Part shown: positions 8,656 through 17,017 of the stretch, in pieces
Position numbering within the stretch: position 1 is the stretch's first letter
How the letters are laid out: each line of letters begins with the position of its first letter
From: VRUE01 sp963819755
GTDB lineage: Bacteria; Actinomycetota; Thermoleophilia; Solirubrobacterales; 70-9
Assembly (NCBI GenBank): GCA_963819755.1
Contig: CAWFXB010000002.1
Location: 1,488,001 to 1,552,000 of the forward strand
Reading direction: 5' to 3'
Length of the DNA stretch: 64,000 nt
Program-made: the position numbers and the translations under genes
Notes under the pieces: generated by a model
Told to the model about the DNA's origin: nothing
Database searches by the model: none
Seen by the model: the letters and a program-made list of their open reading frames with translations, nothing else

Positions 8656-10702
8656 CCGACGGGAGAGCATCATTCTCGACCCGGCAGAGGTGGCGATCGC
8701 TGATCGTGCTGAGATCGACCTCCACAAAGGCCAGATTCAGATCGGCGAGGCCGGGCCGGACTGGGGCGATAACGCGATCAGCGCCTTCAAGGCCGAGGAA
8801 GGCCGATTCGGTGAAGCGATAGTCGACTATCGGTTGCCGAGCAGGATCGTCACCATTCCCCTCCTGCTAGGCATGAGTGGCAGCTTTGACGCTGCGCGCA
8901 TCGCACTTCAGGCATGGATCACGCGTGTCAGAGAAGAGGGCGGCTGGCTCAAGCGCGAAATGATCGGCGGCGACTACGGAGACGTCGGCAAGAGGCTGTT
9001 TGCCGACATCGTCAACGCCACGCTGAAACTCAGCGACGATACCTTCGTGGCGTCTAATGGCCTAGACGCCAATGCGTTGCTGACGCTCGAAGCCTTGCCT
9101 GATTTCTACGGCGAGCTTCTCGAAGAGGAAGCGTTCGAAGGGACCGGGGCTGCCTCGGAAACCCATCAGATCAAGGGGAACCTGCCTGGCCGTGTCGATC
9201 TCGAAGTCCTCGAGGAAAGCGGGAAACCACAACTCGCTGTCGCCTGGCATGTGCGGTGTCGCAATTACTCTGCGGCCGCGACTGCGGATTGGGACTATGA
9301 GGCGGAGGCACTGACTCCGTTGGACGCCGCCGCCGAAACCTCGCTTGGGGGCTCATCGGGTGGCAAAGTGATTCGCCACGACAACCTCGGCACCAACTGG
9401 ACTCCCGTCCTCTCAACCAATCTCAAAGCGGGGGATTACCTCACCCACAGAGGCCTGTACATGGTTTGGGCGCGGGTCTTCTCGTCCTCCGCAACGCCAC
9501 CATGGCTGCGGCTGCTGTGGGATGTAGGCGACGCCATATCGCCGAGCGAAAACGAATCTGTACAAGTGCCGGGGGCGGGCAACCAGAGCTACTACATCGC
9601 CCCTCTCGGGCAGATCAATCTTCAGGAACTCCCCTTCGGGGATCATCGCTGGCAGGGAATCATCCAGGGGCGCGGCGAAAGCGGTGGAGAGAACATATCG
9701 ATCGACCGCCTGTGGTTCGAGTGTGCCGATGAGGGCTCGGGAGTCCTCATCGGGCATCCGACGGCGTTCTCCCCGATCTCCGCGAAATACCTCTACAGGG
9801 ACGATTTCAACCAGTCGAAAGGCGCGGCGACCGGCAAGTCTGCCGATGTGGGAGGAACCTACGCGAAGGCCACCAACTCCGACACGACGGACTTTGAAGT
9901 CGATAACGCTACGCACCGGCTGAAGCGGACTGCCTCCTCGGATACCGGCACGATCGGCACGTCTGGTGCATTTAAGGGCTGCGGCTTGGGAACGCCGGCG
10001 CAGGCCACCGATCTCGTCATGCGGCTGGACAACGTGGTAGTCGAGGGCACTCTGCCCGCAGCTCCACGTATAGGCCAGATGCTCTCCTATGTCGATAACG
10101 AACACTTCGTCTTCGTTGGCCTACAATTCAATACCTCGTTCGGATATTGGACGTTAAAAGCCTGGGGGCCAACTGGTGGGGTCCTGTTTGGAACCAACAG
10201 GCGGGTTCCTGGGATCTCTCCGACCCTGCCGACTCAGTTCTCTTTGGTGTCGGTGGTCGAAGGCGAAAAGCTCACCGTGTACATAGCGGGTCCAGGTGAA
10301 GATTTTCACGAAGAGCTGCAGCTGGAAAGCCCCTTGCTCGGAGTTAAAGGCAAGGTCTTCGTCTATGACGAGAACGCCGGCGAAGCGGCGTTGACGCGCT
10401 GGTATGACTCGGTCAGCCTGTGGACCCCCGAAAGCGATGCCGTTCTGTTTGGCAATGGTGCCGCTCGGATCTGCACCCGTGGGATGTTCCGCAAGAGCGC
10501 AGATGGGGTCGGCTACGGCCCGGTCGGGCGCCCAGGCGCTGATCTTCCCCGCATTCCGGTATCGGGCCCGGAGGCTCGGCCCGTTGAGGTGGCGCTGAAG
10601 GGAAGCCGAGGCGACTTTGGCGCGATCCCCGACTCGGGCCTGGACAAAATCGTAGGCCGCCTCAGCTATTGGCCCTGCTGGTCAGATGTTCCAGGGCTCT
10701 AG
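8648..10702 (+). CDS. Distal tail protein with C-terminal lectin-like region
   Basis: The GTG start at 8648 overlaps the tape measure stop and gives 684 aa. The first 200 residues follow the distal tail pattern: an N-terminal strand, YRLPSRIVTIPLLL, a helix DAARIALQAWITRVREEGGW, KRLFADIVNA and LTLEALPDFYG. These build the hexameric ring at the tail tip. The middle and C-terminal parts are beta-rich, with WYDSVSLWTP near the end and a YRDDFNQSKGAATGKSADVG start at about residue 385. That resembles LamG/concanavalin-like carbohydrate-binding folds seen in adsorption proteins. It directly follows the tape measure, as expected. The exact lectin family is not certain. Confidence 0.75.
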   Translation: MANRRESIILDPAEVAIADRAEIDLHKGQIQIGEAGPDWGDNAISAFKAEEGRFGEAIVDYRLPSRIVTIPLLLGMSGSFDAARIALQAWITRVREEGGWLKREMIGGDYGDVGKRLFADIVNATLKLSDDTFVASNGLDANALLTLEALPDFYGELLEEEAFEGTGAASETHQIKGNLPGRVDLEVLEESGKPQLAVAWHVRCRNYSAAATADWDYEAEALTPLDAAAETSLGGSSGGKVIRHDNLGTNWTPVLSTNLKAGDYLTHRGLYMVWARVFSSSATPPWLRLLWDVGDAISPSENESVQVPGAGNQSYYIAPLGQINLQELPFGDHRWQGIIQGRGESGGENISIDRLWFECADEGSGVLIGHPTAFSPISAKYLYRDDFNQSKGAATGKSADVGGTYAKATNSDTTDFEVDNATHRLKRTASSDTGTIGTSGAFKGCGLGTPAQATDLVMRLDNVVVEGTLPAAPRIGQMLSYVDNEHFVFVGLQFNTSFGYWTLKAWGPTGGVLFGTNRRVPGISPTLPTQFSLVSVVEGEKLTVYIAGPGEDFHEELQLESPLLGVKGKVFVYDENAGEAALTRWYDSVSLWTPESDAVLFGNGAARICTRGMFRKSADGVGYGPVGRPGADLPRIPVSGPEARPVEVALKGSRGDFGAIPDSGLDKIVGRLSYWPCWSDVPGL

Positions 10703-10706
10703 CTAG

Positions 10707-11036
10707 TCACACCCCGGGATCACCAAGCGACTCGGTCGCCCCGATAGTCCGAAAGTCGAAGCCGCAGTGAGAGCAGTCCAACTCGCCGTTCCTGACGCGT
10801 TCCCCGCAGCGGTTACAGGGACGTGAGTTCGCCGCCTCTCGCTTGAGCGGCACCTTCCGCCGAGCCGACAGGTAGAGCGGGAAGTAGGCGATCCATAGGA
10901 ATGCGCAGGCAACCACCCAACCGAAGGTGCTGCGCCAGTACCAGTTGTCGCATTCCGCGAAATTCCGCTCGCTCGCGTCGAGCCCTACCCAGATGATGGA
11001 CAGGGCGATGGCGCCAAATATTGCGACCCCAATCAT
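10707..11036 (-). CDS. Small membrane protein with C-terminal zinc ribbon (moron-like)
   Basis: This 109-aa protein lies on the opposite strand within the tail operon. The N-terminus has a hydrophobic helix (GVAIFGAIALSIIWVGL), and a second follows (WVVACAFLWIAYFPLYL). A cytosolic zinc ribbon comes after (CNRCGERVRNGELDCSHCGF, two CxxC knuckles). Its reversed direction and unrelated content mark it as a moron, a gene expressed independently of the lytic programme. It may modify the lysogen, for example superinfection exclusion or stress sensing, but nothing in the sequence proves this. About 90 nt separate it from the next plus-strand gene, enough for its own promoter. Confidence 0.75.
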   Translation of the reverse strand: MIGVAIFGAIALSIIWVGLDASERNFAECDNWYWRSTFGWVVACAFLWIAYFPLYLSARRKVPLKREAANSRPCNRCGERVRNGELDCSHCGFDFRTIGATESLGDPGV

Positions 11037-11125
11037 CGGTCCGCTCGCTTACCCACTCGCTTCATAGCGGCAGGACTCTAGTCGTTTCTCAATCGCTCGT
11101 AAACCCCTCGTAAGGAGGAAGGTCG

Positions 11126-11476
11126 ATGTCTGTCAGCAACTATGGGGAGAACCTCCTCCTCGCCGCTCTCCCCGAAAAACCCTACGTCAAGCTCCACACC
11201 GGAGATCCCGGCGAGGAAGGCACCGCGAATGCTGCGGGTGAAACCACTCGCAAGCAGGCCACCCTGGCTGCTGCATCGGGCGGAACTCGCAAAGCGAGCT
11301 CAGTCGAGGAATGGCCCAGCGTTTCGACGTCAGAGGAATACGAATACGTCTCTCTCTGGGATGCATCGACCGCTGGCAACTGCCTCTGGATCATCAAACT
11401 CGAAGCCAAAAAAGCGGTCAGCGCCGGAGACGCCTTCAAGCTGGCGGCCGAAGCACTCTCAGTCTCGCTCGACTAA
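11126..11476 (+). CDS. Small tail-associated protein (LHTGDPG family)
   Basis: The 116-aa product opens with NYGENLLLAAL and then YVKLHTGDPGEEGTANAAGE. This is the hallmark of a widespread small protein in actinobacteriophage tail clusters (vALHTadPg..Gt..Ev), often annotated as a tail fibre or hypothetical protein. AAGGAGGA precedes the ATG at a good distance. It is followed 21 nt later by the giant tail protein gene. A structural role at the tail tip is inferred from this constant neighbourhood. Confidence 0.7.
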   Translation: MSVSNYGENLLLAALPEKPYVKLHTGDPGEEGTANAAGETTRKQATLAAASGGTRKASSVEEWPSVSTSEEYEYVSLWDASTAGNCLWIIKLEAKKAVSAGDAFKLAAEALSVSLD

Positions 11477-11497
11477 GCAGTCACGGGGCGCTGACAG

Positions 11498-14400
11498 ATG
11501 GCCGCACCGACGTTCCACGCGAGGACGATGCGCGGTGGGGCTGCTTCGACCAAAACCACCTACGAAGTCCCGGCGACTGCCTCTGCGGGAGACGCGCTCC
11601 TGCTCTGGGTCTACATAGAGGCCCTCGTCACCTTTACTCCTCCGTCCGGGTGGACGAAAGTCGCCGAAACCCAGCAGGCCAGCGAAGCCTGGACGGCCGC
11701 CTGTTTCGTGCTCCCGAATTGGAACGGCACGACGACCAAACACGAAGTCACCTGGGGCGGGGCGTCGAAATTCAACGCCGGCGCGATTGAGGCGATCAGC
11801 GGCGCCGACCTGAAAACCCCGGTCCATGCTCAGAGCGGAGCAGGCTTCAAAGAAAACGCCTCCTCGAAAAACGGAGTGGTCGGGGGGCTGACCACGACGG
11901 TCGACGAATGCCTGCTGCTCTCTTGCATCTTCAACGACAACGGATCAACGGTCACTCCCGCAACCGGTTGGACCGAGGACGGCGATACCGCCGACTCACC
12001 CGAGATCGCCCACAAGACCACGTCGGTCAGTAAAGGCGAACAGGCAAGCGTCACCCACACCCTCGGCATCGCCTCGATCAGCCTGACGCTGATGCTGGCG
12101 ATTCAGCCGCCACAGGCCAGCACGGTCGAAGGAAAAGCGGCCGGCACTGGCACCGGATCGGGCACGGCCAAAGGGACCCGCGAACGCCAGGGCAAAGCGG
12201 CTGGAACCGGAACTGGTTCCGGCTCTGCGTCGGGAACCCGAACCCGGCAAGGTAAAGGCGCGGGTAGCGGAACTGGTAGCGGCGAAGCGAAAGGCACTCG
12301 CACTCGCCTCGGCAAAGGCGACGGAACCGGAACGGGGACCGGAGGAGCTGCGGGGACCAGGACTCGCTCCGGCAAAGGCGATGGCGCCGGCACCGGGAGC
12401 GGGGTGGCCAAAGGCACCCGGACCCGGCTAGGAGAAGCTGCGGGAACGGGGTCGGGCTCTGGTTCAGCCGAAGGCACGCGAAGCCGCCAGGGCAAAGCGG
12501 CCGGAGCCGGGACAGGCAGTGGCTCGGCCAAAGGGACGGTCATCGTCCCGCACCTCACCGCCGCCGAACTGAAAGCGGCCAAAGCGCTGGACTCGCTCGT
12601 CCGCGAACCGCCCGCGCCCCTCTTCGGTGAAGACTGGCACGGTACCTTCGCGGACCCCGGCGAAGGTACCCCGACCGGTTGGACGCATCTCTCGGGGGAA
12701 GAATTCTCCACCGCCCGCTGGTGGCGCTACGGATTCCCCGCCCCGGCCTTCTTGGGGCTGACCTTCGGCGAATCCATGAGCGAAGGGCAGGAACTCCGGC
12801 TCGTCCTCGGAGACAACAAGCTCGGCAACGCCGTCGTGCTGAAGGTCTTCTGGAACAACGCCGAACGGTATTTCTACGCCCTCTGTGAGGAAATTGAAGG
12901 AGAAGAACTCGAACCGCTCTTGGCGTCGGGCTTCATTCCCCGGGTCAAAGGCGACCGGTTCTACCTCAGTCTCGAGGAAGGGGAAGACGGTGTGCGGGCC
13001 TGGCGGGAGTCCGGCGGAGGCGATCCAGAAGCCTTCGCTGAAGCCACGCTGACCAGGGCGCTTGAGGAATACGGCGCGACCGCTGACATCTACCTGCTGC
13101 ACCCCGGCACGTTCAGGGGCCGGGACTTCACTGCGGTCAGCCTCAACCCCGAACCGCCCATCGCGCGCAAAGCGACCCCGAAGATGCGGGTTGTCCTCAA
13201 CGGTGGCGGCTGGGGAGGTAAAGAGCCGGCGGACATCGCCGCCGCGGTCCACATGGTCCGCTTCGACACCGAGCTCGGCACCACCCACCTCGGTGAACTC
13301 CTGGGTGCGGGGCTGCAGATCCACTGCCTCTTCGCCGGGCCTTATGACGAAGGCGGGGTCTCGGCGCTGGCTCCAGACGAATGGGTTGCCAACGCGCTCG
13401 CCTTCTACGAAGCCAATCTGGACCCGACGATCTCGCCGATCGTCGAGGTCCTGAACGAGCCGCATGGGCCCTGGTTCTGGGGCGAAAAAGCGAACAGCGC
13501 CGCCAATGCGCTCGCCTACCGAACCCTCGTCAAAAAGGCCTACGAAGCGTTCCAGGTCCGCTACGGGGACGAAGCCCCGAAGATCATTGCGTCGGTCGAA
13601 CCCGTCGATTCGTGGGGGGACAGGTGGTGGGAACCGGCCGTCGCCGCCTACCTCGATGGAGTCGTCGTCCACCCCTACGGCGGCAACGATCCCGAAGAAA
13701 AAGAAATCTCCGCGGAAGGGCGCAGGCGCGAAGTAAAAGAAGCGCGCCAGCTCACGGGTAACAGCCTCCCCGTCTATTGCTCGGAGTTCGGCTGGCCGAC
13801 GGCGATCGGGAAAGAATCGACCGGCGACAGCCTCCAGTGGACCGAGGCCGAGCAGGCCGCGAACATCACCTCCTTCTTCAACTGGGCGCGGGCAACCGGC
13901 TACGTGGCCGAGTCCGTCTACTTCTGCCACCACGACTTCGGCGTGAACACCCTGTACGGCGTCGTCGACATCGAAGGTAACCACAAGCTCGGCTATGCCG
14001 CCATCCAAGAACAGACGGCGATGCGAGACGACAAGCGCATACGGGTCCGAGAGCTGCCCCCGATGCGCCAGTACATCCTCGCTACCACGCCGAGCGGGAA
14101 GACCCATCGCTGGGGAGAGGACGAGCCCTTCGCGGACCGAACGATCGACAACCTGCAGGACTCCGACACCGTGCCCGGCGGTGATGAGGAACTCTCCTGC
14201 TCTCTGGCCCGCAAGCCCAACGTCGACTACGGAGATGTGAAGCGCGGAACCCATATTGAGCTCCGAGGTGCCGGTGGCTACAACGTCTGGGGGGGGCGCC
14301 TTGAGGTCGCCCCTCGTACTTCCGGTGATCGTCTGGTCATGGAGCCGGCTGCCGTGGGCCACCGCGCCCTCCTCACCGATGATGAATCGGCGCAGGAAAT

Positions 14401-15736
14401 CTTCCTCGACGGCGAGATGGCACCTTGGGGTGCTCCGTCAACCGAACGCCTGGAACAACTGAGCAAAGCTGCAATCGATTTAGTTGCCCATACCTCGGTC
14501 GGGCTTTCATCACTAGATCCCGAAGCGCTCGCGGCGGCGGTGATCAACGACTTCACCAACACGGAACGACGCGAAGGCAGAGCGGTCGCCGGCGAGGCGG
14601 ACTACGACTCCGGTGGCGTCGATATTGGCAAGGTGTTGTACGACTATCGCCAGCTCACCAGTTTCAGTAAAGACACCAACTGGCGCACCGACATGGCGTT
14701 GGGGACCGATCAGACGTTCAGTTCCCATATCCTGGGCACTGATCATGATCGGACCACCGCACTCGAACAGGCGGTCGAAGCACCCGAACCTGGCTATCGA
14801 TTCGCGCGGCTGCGCGATCTACGTGAAAACGCTGGCGAAGCGGGCCCGCTCTTCGACATCACCGCGTGGCAGCGCCTCAAGGTTCTCGGTCGACACAGCC
14901 TACCCCTGTATGGCACTTGGCCGCTGATCGGCCTCCTGGCCTCCGATGTCATCGCCTACATCCTCGAGCGTTGGGTTTCGGGGCTCTACTTCACGGCTGG
15001 CCGGAATGGCTCGATCCGGCCGAGCAACTTCCCTATTCCCCATCTGACCTTCAAGGAACAGACAACCCCCGGGGCGATGGTCGAACAGTCGCTCAAATAC
15101 GAGCTCCTCGAGTGGGCAGTGAGGCTCAATCAGTTCGGCCCGACCTTCTATCTGAACGCTCGGGGAGAGCGGGAAGGCCGCAAGCGCTGGCGCACTCGCA
15201 TTGGTCCCTCTCAACTCGAGGAGACCGGACAGCAGATGAATCGAACCTGGAACCGAGTGGTCATCCTCTTCACGGGCGAGGATGGCGTGGTTCGGAGTGT
15301 AGGGCCGCCAGGGTCGGGCTGCACGTTTACCGACGAACGCCTGATTGATTCCGACCCGCTCAACCCCGCGAACGAAGCGGGCATCCCCAGGACCAAAAAG
15401 CTCCAGATGCGGAGGGTCTCGACGCCGGAAGGATGCGGCGAAGCCGGCCAGCGTTTCCTCGAGCAGACCAAACTCCTCGACGGCTCCGGCTCGGCGACGC
15501 TGACCGGCTATGTAGAAGACGAGCATTGCGCGCTGTGGCCCTACGACCGCGTTCACTCCGGCGACCTACTTGAGGTTCTCGACTCCTCTATCCCCGGCTA
15601 CCGCTACATCGTCAAGGCGAGTCGGAGCCGTCAGGGTCGCTCGGTCAAGGTGGATCTCGACGCTCCGCCCGACGACTACGAAGCGATGCTCGAACGTCTC
15701 GACCTGGAAGAGACCATTGCGGGGATTGGTGGTTAG
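11498..15736 (+). CDS. Giant tail tip protein with embedded clan GH-A-like glycoside hydrolase
   Basis: The 1412-aa protein has four parts. Residues 1-205 form a beta-rich domain (GDALLLWVYIEAL, PPSGWTKVAETQQ) like tail carbohydrate-binding heads. Residues 208-350 are a Gly/Thr/Ser-rich 20-aa tandem repeat linker. Residues 350-560 are a beta-sandwich-like part. Residues 560-850 form a TIM-barrel hydrolase, with VEVLNEPHGPWFWG giving the acid/base Glu654 and YCSEFGWPTA giving the nucleophile Glu763. The last 550 residues (starting MRQYILATTPSG) look like a baseplate/hub domain of siphophage tail proteins. The enzyme could degrade surface polysaccharide during adsorption. Its hydrolase domain is clearly related to the free protein at 17,018-18,064. 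Confidence 0.8.
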   Translation: MAAPTFHARTMRGGAASTKTTYEVPATASAGDALLLWVYIEALVTFTPPSGWTKVAETQQASEAWTAACFVLPNWNGTTTKHEVTWGGASKFNAGAIEAISGADLKTPVHAQSGAGFKENASSKNGVVGGLTTTVDECLLLSCIFNDNGSTVTPATGWTEDGDTADSPEIAHKTTSVSKGEQASVTHTLGIASISLTLMLAIQPPQASTVEGKAAGTGTGSGTAKGTRERQGKAAGTGTGSGSASGTRTRQGKGAGSGTGSGEAKGTRTRLGKGDGTGTGTGGAAGTRTRSGKGDGAGTGSGVAKGTRTRLGEAAGTGSGSGSAEGTRSRQGKAAGAGTGSGSAKGTVIVPHLTAAELKAAKALDSLVREPPAPLFGEDWHGTFADPGEGTPTGWTHLSGEEFSTARWWRYGFPAPAFLGLTFGESMSEGQELRLVLGDNKLGNAVVLKVFWNNAERYFYALCEEIEGEELEPLLASGFIPRVKGDRFYLSLEEGEDGVRAWRESGGGDPEAFAEATLTRALEEYGATADIYLLHPGTFRGRDFTAVSLNPEPPIARKATPKMRVVLNGGGWGGKEPADIAAAVHMVRFDTELGTTHLGELLGAGLQIHCLFAGPYDEGGVSALAPDEWVANALAFYEANLDPTISPIVEVLNEPHGPWFWGEKANSAANALAYRTLVKKAYEAFQVRYGDEAPKIIASVEPVDSWGDRWWEPAVAAYLDGVVVHPYGGNDPEEKEISAEGRRREVKEARQLTGNSLPVYCSEFGWPTAIGKESTGDSLQWTEAEQAANITSFFNWARATGYVAESVYFCHHDFGVNTLYGVVDIEGNHKLGYAAIQEQTAMRDDKRIRVRELPPMRQYILATTPSGKTHRWGEDEPFADRTIDNLQDSDTVPGGDEELSCSLARKPNVDYGDVKRGTHIELRGAGGYNVWGGRLEVAPRTSGDRLVMEPAAVGHRALLTDDESAQEIFLDGEMAPWGAPSTERLEQLSKAAIDLVAHTSVGLSSLDPEALAAAVINDFTNTERREGRAVAGEADYDSGGVDIGKVLYDYRQLTSFSKDTNWRTDMALGTDQTFSSHILGTDHDRTTALEQAVEAPEPGYRFARLRDLRENAGEAGPLFDITAWQRLKVLGRHSLPLYGTWPLIGLLASDVIAYILERWVSGLYFTAGRNGSIRPSNFPIPHLTFKEQTTPGAMVEQSLKYELLEWAVRLNQFGPTFYLNARGEREGRKRWRTRIGPSQLEETGQQMNRTWNRVVILFTGEDGVVRSVGPPGSGCTFTDERLIDSDPLNPANEAGIPRTKKLQMRRVSTPEGCGEAGQRFLEQTKLLDGSGSATLTGYVEDEHCALWPYDRVHSGDLLEVLDSSIPGYRYIVKASRSRQGRSVKVDLDAPPDDYEAMLERLDLEETIAGIGG
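12121..12545 (+). repeat. About seven tandem 60-nt units encoding a Gly/Thr linker
   Basis: Within the giant tail gene, a 20-aa unit of the form GKAAGTGTGSGTAKGTRERQ recurs about seven times with variation (G-x-GTGSG-x-A-x-GTRTR-x-GK). The DNA copies have diverged, so the array is old. It probably forms an extended flexible stalk between the N-terminal domain and the hydrolase. Confidence 0.8.
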
Positions 15737-15842
15737 CCGTGGGGCTGAGCCGCCCACATCCGTTCATTGGCTTTGTCCTGACTCCGACCCCACGGAGACC
15801 GATGACCCTTTGTCCCGCCGATCCTGCAGGAGGAGTCGATGA

Positions 15843-16010
15843 ATGAAGCTGTCGTATCAGCGCGCCCGCGATCTCTTCCTCTTAGTGGTGGGGACCCTGA
15901 TCTTGTTCTTCGAGTTCGTCCTGGCGCCGAAACCGGACTCGACCATCGTCATCGCGGCGATCGGTCTGATTGGTTCGCCCGCCTTCCTGAAGCGAGACGA
16001 GAAACCATGA
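15843..16010 (+). CDS. Small two-helix membrane protein (holin candidate)
   Basis: This 55-aa ORF starts MKLSYQRARDLFLLVVGTLI and continues with a hydrophobic helix to FEFVLAPKP, then a second hydrophobic helix (STIVIAAIGLIGSPAFL) and a charged end KRDEKP. An AGGAGG at 15,828-15,833 lies 9 nt upstream; an alternative ATG in another frame lies at 15,839, but this frame gives a clean two-helix protein and couples to the next gene by ATGA. Size, topology and position between tail and endolysin genes suggest a holin or a related lysis regulator. Confidence 0.6.
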   Translation: MKLSYQRARDLFLLVVGTLILFFEFVLAPKPDSTIVIAAIGLIGSPAFLKRDEKP

Positions 16011-16096
16011 CGCGCTGGATGCTCGCCCATCCCCAGACGCTCCTCTGGGTAGGCACCATCTTCTATGCGATCGGCCTTTCCCTGGTGCTGCGATGA
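16007..16096 (+). CDS. 29-aa single-helix membrane peptide
   Basis: The ATG overlaps the preceding stop (ATGA) and the stop overlaps the next start (ATGA). The peptide has a short basic start (MTRWMLAHPQ) followed by one hydrophobic helix (TLLWVGTIFYAIGLSLVLR). Translational coupling on both sides is the main evidence that it is real. It could be a lysis accessory peptide, for example an antiholin-like or pinholin-like element; no homology is recognised. Confidence 0.5.
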   Translation: MTRWMLAHPQTLLWVGTIFYAIGLSLVLR

Positions 16097-16758
16097 CCCC
16101 GGCCAATGTTCGACGCGTCCTGCTCTTGCTTTTCATCGCCTTGGTCGGCCTGGGTGTTTATGTGGCGAACCACTCGGAGAACTCGACCACCAGCAGGAAG
16201 GTGACGAGGATCGAAGCCGCGTCGCCCTGCCTCACCTATGGGCCGAAGTCAGAGCTTTGCAAGGAATCCTTTGAAAAGGCGGTCCTCACGATCACCCATC
16301 CCGAGGCATGCGCGATCCTGCGCAAGGCCGGGCTCGAGGTTGTCGAGTGTGCCCATGCCAGGCTCCGCCAGGAACACACCCGCCACAGCGAACGCACCCA
16401 CTCCAAGGAAGTCCAGAGCTTGGAGAACGGCAGCGCGGGGAGCTCTGCGCCAGTCAGAGGCGGCAGCGGAGCCGGTCCAGTGCCGGGGTTGACGGGCGGT
16501 AGCGGCGGAGTCTCGCCGCATCCCGGCGGCCACGCCCCACCTCAGTCGCCCCACCAGCCTTCCAGCACCCAGCCCTCTGAACCGATCCCGGCTCCAGTGG
16601 CCACGGTGCTCTCGCCCTCCCAGCCTGAACAGATGGCGGGTGAGGAGACGACCCCGGCACCTGAACCATCTTCTGCCCCTGGTCTGATCGGCAACCCCGG
16701 GGGAGTGGTTGGTGGGCTCTGTCCCACCTTGAATCGCCTGCTTCCTGTCTGCGAATAG
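16093..16758 (+). CDS. Membrane-anchored protein with Pro/Gly/Ser-rich tail
   Basis: The 221-aa product has an N-terminal anchor helix (VRRVLLLLFIALVGLGVYVA) and a small extracytoplasmic domain with four Cys (about residues 46-86: SPCLTYG, ELCKES, EACAIL, VVECAHARL). A long low-complexity tail (GGSGAGPVPGLTGGSGG and PSEPIPAPVATVL) runs to a final CPTLNRLLPVCE. Four Cys in pairs suggest disulfides outside the cell. It is the third of three overlapping genes. A spanin-like or wall-spanning role in lysis is possible but unproven. Confidence 0.65.
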   Translation: MTPANVRRVLLLLFIALVGLGVYVANHSENSTTSRKVTRIEAASPCLTYGPKSELCKESFEKAVLTITHPEACAILRKAGLEVVECAHARLRQEHTRHSERTHSKEVQSLENGSAGSSAPVRGGSGAGPVPGLTGGSGGVSPHPGGHAPPQSPHQPSSTQPSEPIPAPVATVLSPSQPEQMAGEETTPAPEPSSAPGLIGNPGGVVGGLCPTLNRLLPVCE

Positions 16759-16767
16759 AACGCAGAG

Positions 16768-16785
16768 GACCCGCGTTAGCGGGTC
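16768..16785. terminator. Short hairpin at convergent gene ends
   Basis: GACCCGC and GCGGGTC form a 7-bp stem with a GTTA loop just after the 16,093 gene. The loop contains the stop codon of the minus-strand ORF at 16,776. No T-run follows on either strand, so it is a weak or factor-assisted terminator at best. Confidence 0.4.
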
Positions 16786-16970
16786 GTCCAGAGCTTCACG
16801 GTCCATGCGGCACTACAGATTGCGCCGATCAGGAACACGGGCCGCCCTTCAAATGCAACGACCAAATTTATCGCGGTCGCGAGTGGGAAAAAGGCCATTG
16901 GGACGACCTCTTGCCCGAACGCCTTGAGCGACTCAACCATTGCCTCCACTTTAGCGCCCGCATTGGTCAC
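16776..16970 (-). CDS. Small membrane protein, minus strand
   Basis: The 64-aa ORF has an amphipathic N-terminal helix (AKVEAMVESLKAFGQEV) followed by two hydrophobic stretches (PMAFFPLATAINLVVAF and VFLIGAICSAAWTV). It fills a 260-nt gap that otherwise holds nothing on the plus strand. No convincing ribosome site was seen. It could be a second moron like the one at 10,707, or a chance ORF; membrane-like composition favours a gene. Confidence 0.4.
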   Translation of the reverse strand: MTNAGAKVEAMVESLKAFGQEVVPMAFFPLATAINLVVAFEGRPVFLIGAICSAAWTVKLWTTR

Positions 16971-17017
16971 TGCTCGCTCGCGCCCCGCACCGAACCAGGA
17001 TCAAAGGAGCCACCCCG

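Noticed and set aside
12464..14362. 632-aa minus-strand ORF
   Set aside because: Antisense shadow of the giant tail gene; Arg/Gly/Val-rich without any domain, while the plus frame holds catalytic motifs.
15839..16096. 85-aa ORF starting at ATG 15,839
   Set aside because: The alternative ATG at 15,843 gives a clear membrane protein; the first half of the 85-aa frame is Arg/Gly/Asp-rich. Its last 29 codons are kept as a separate coupled gene.
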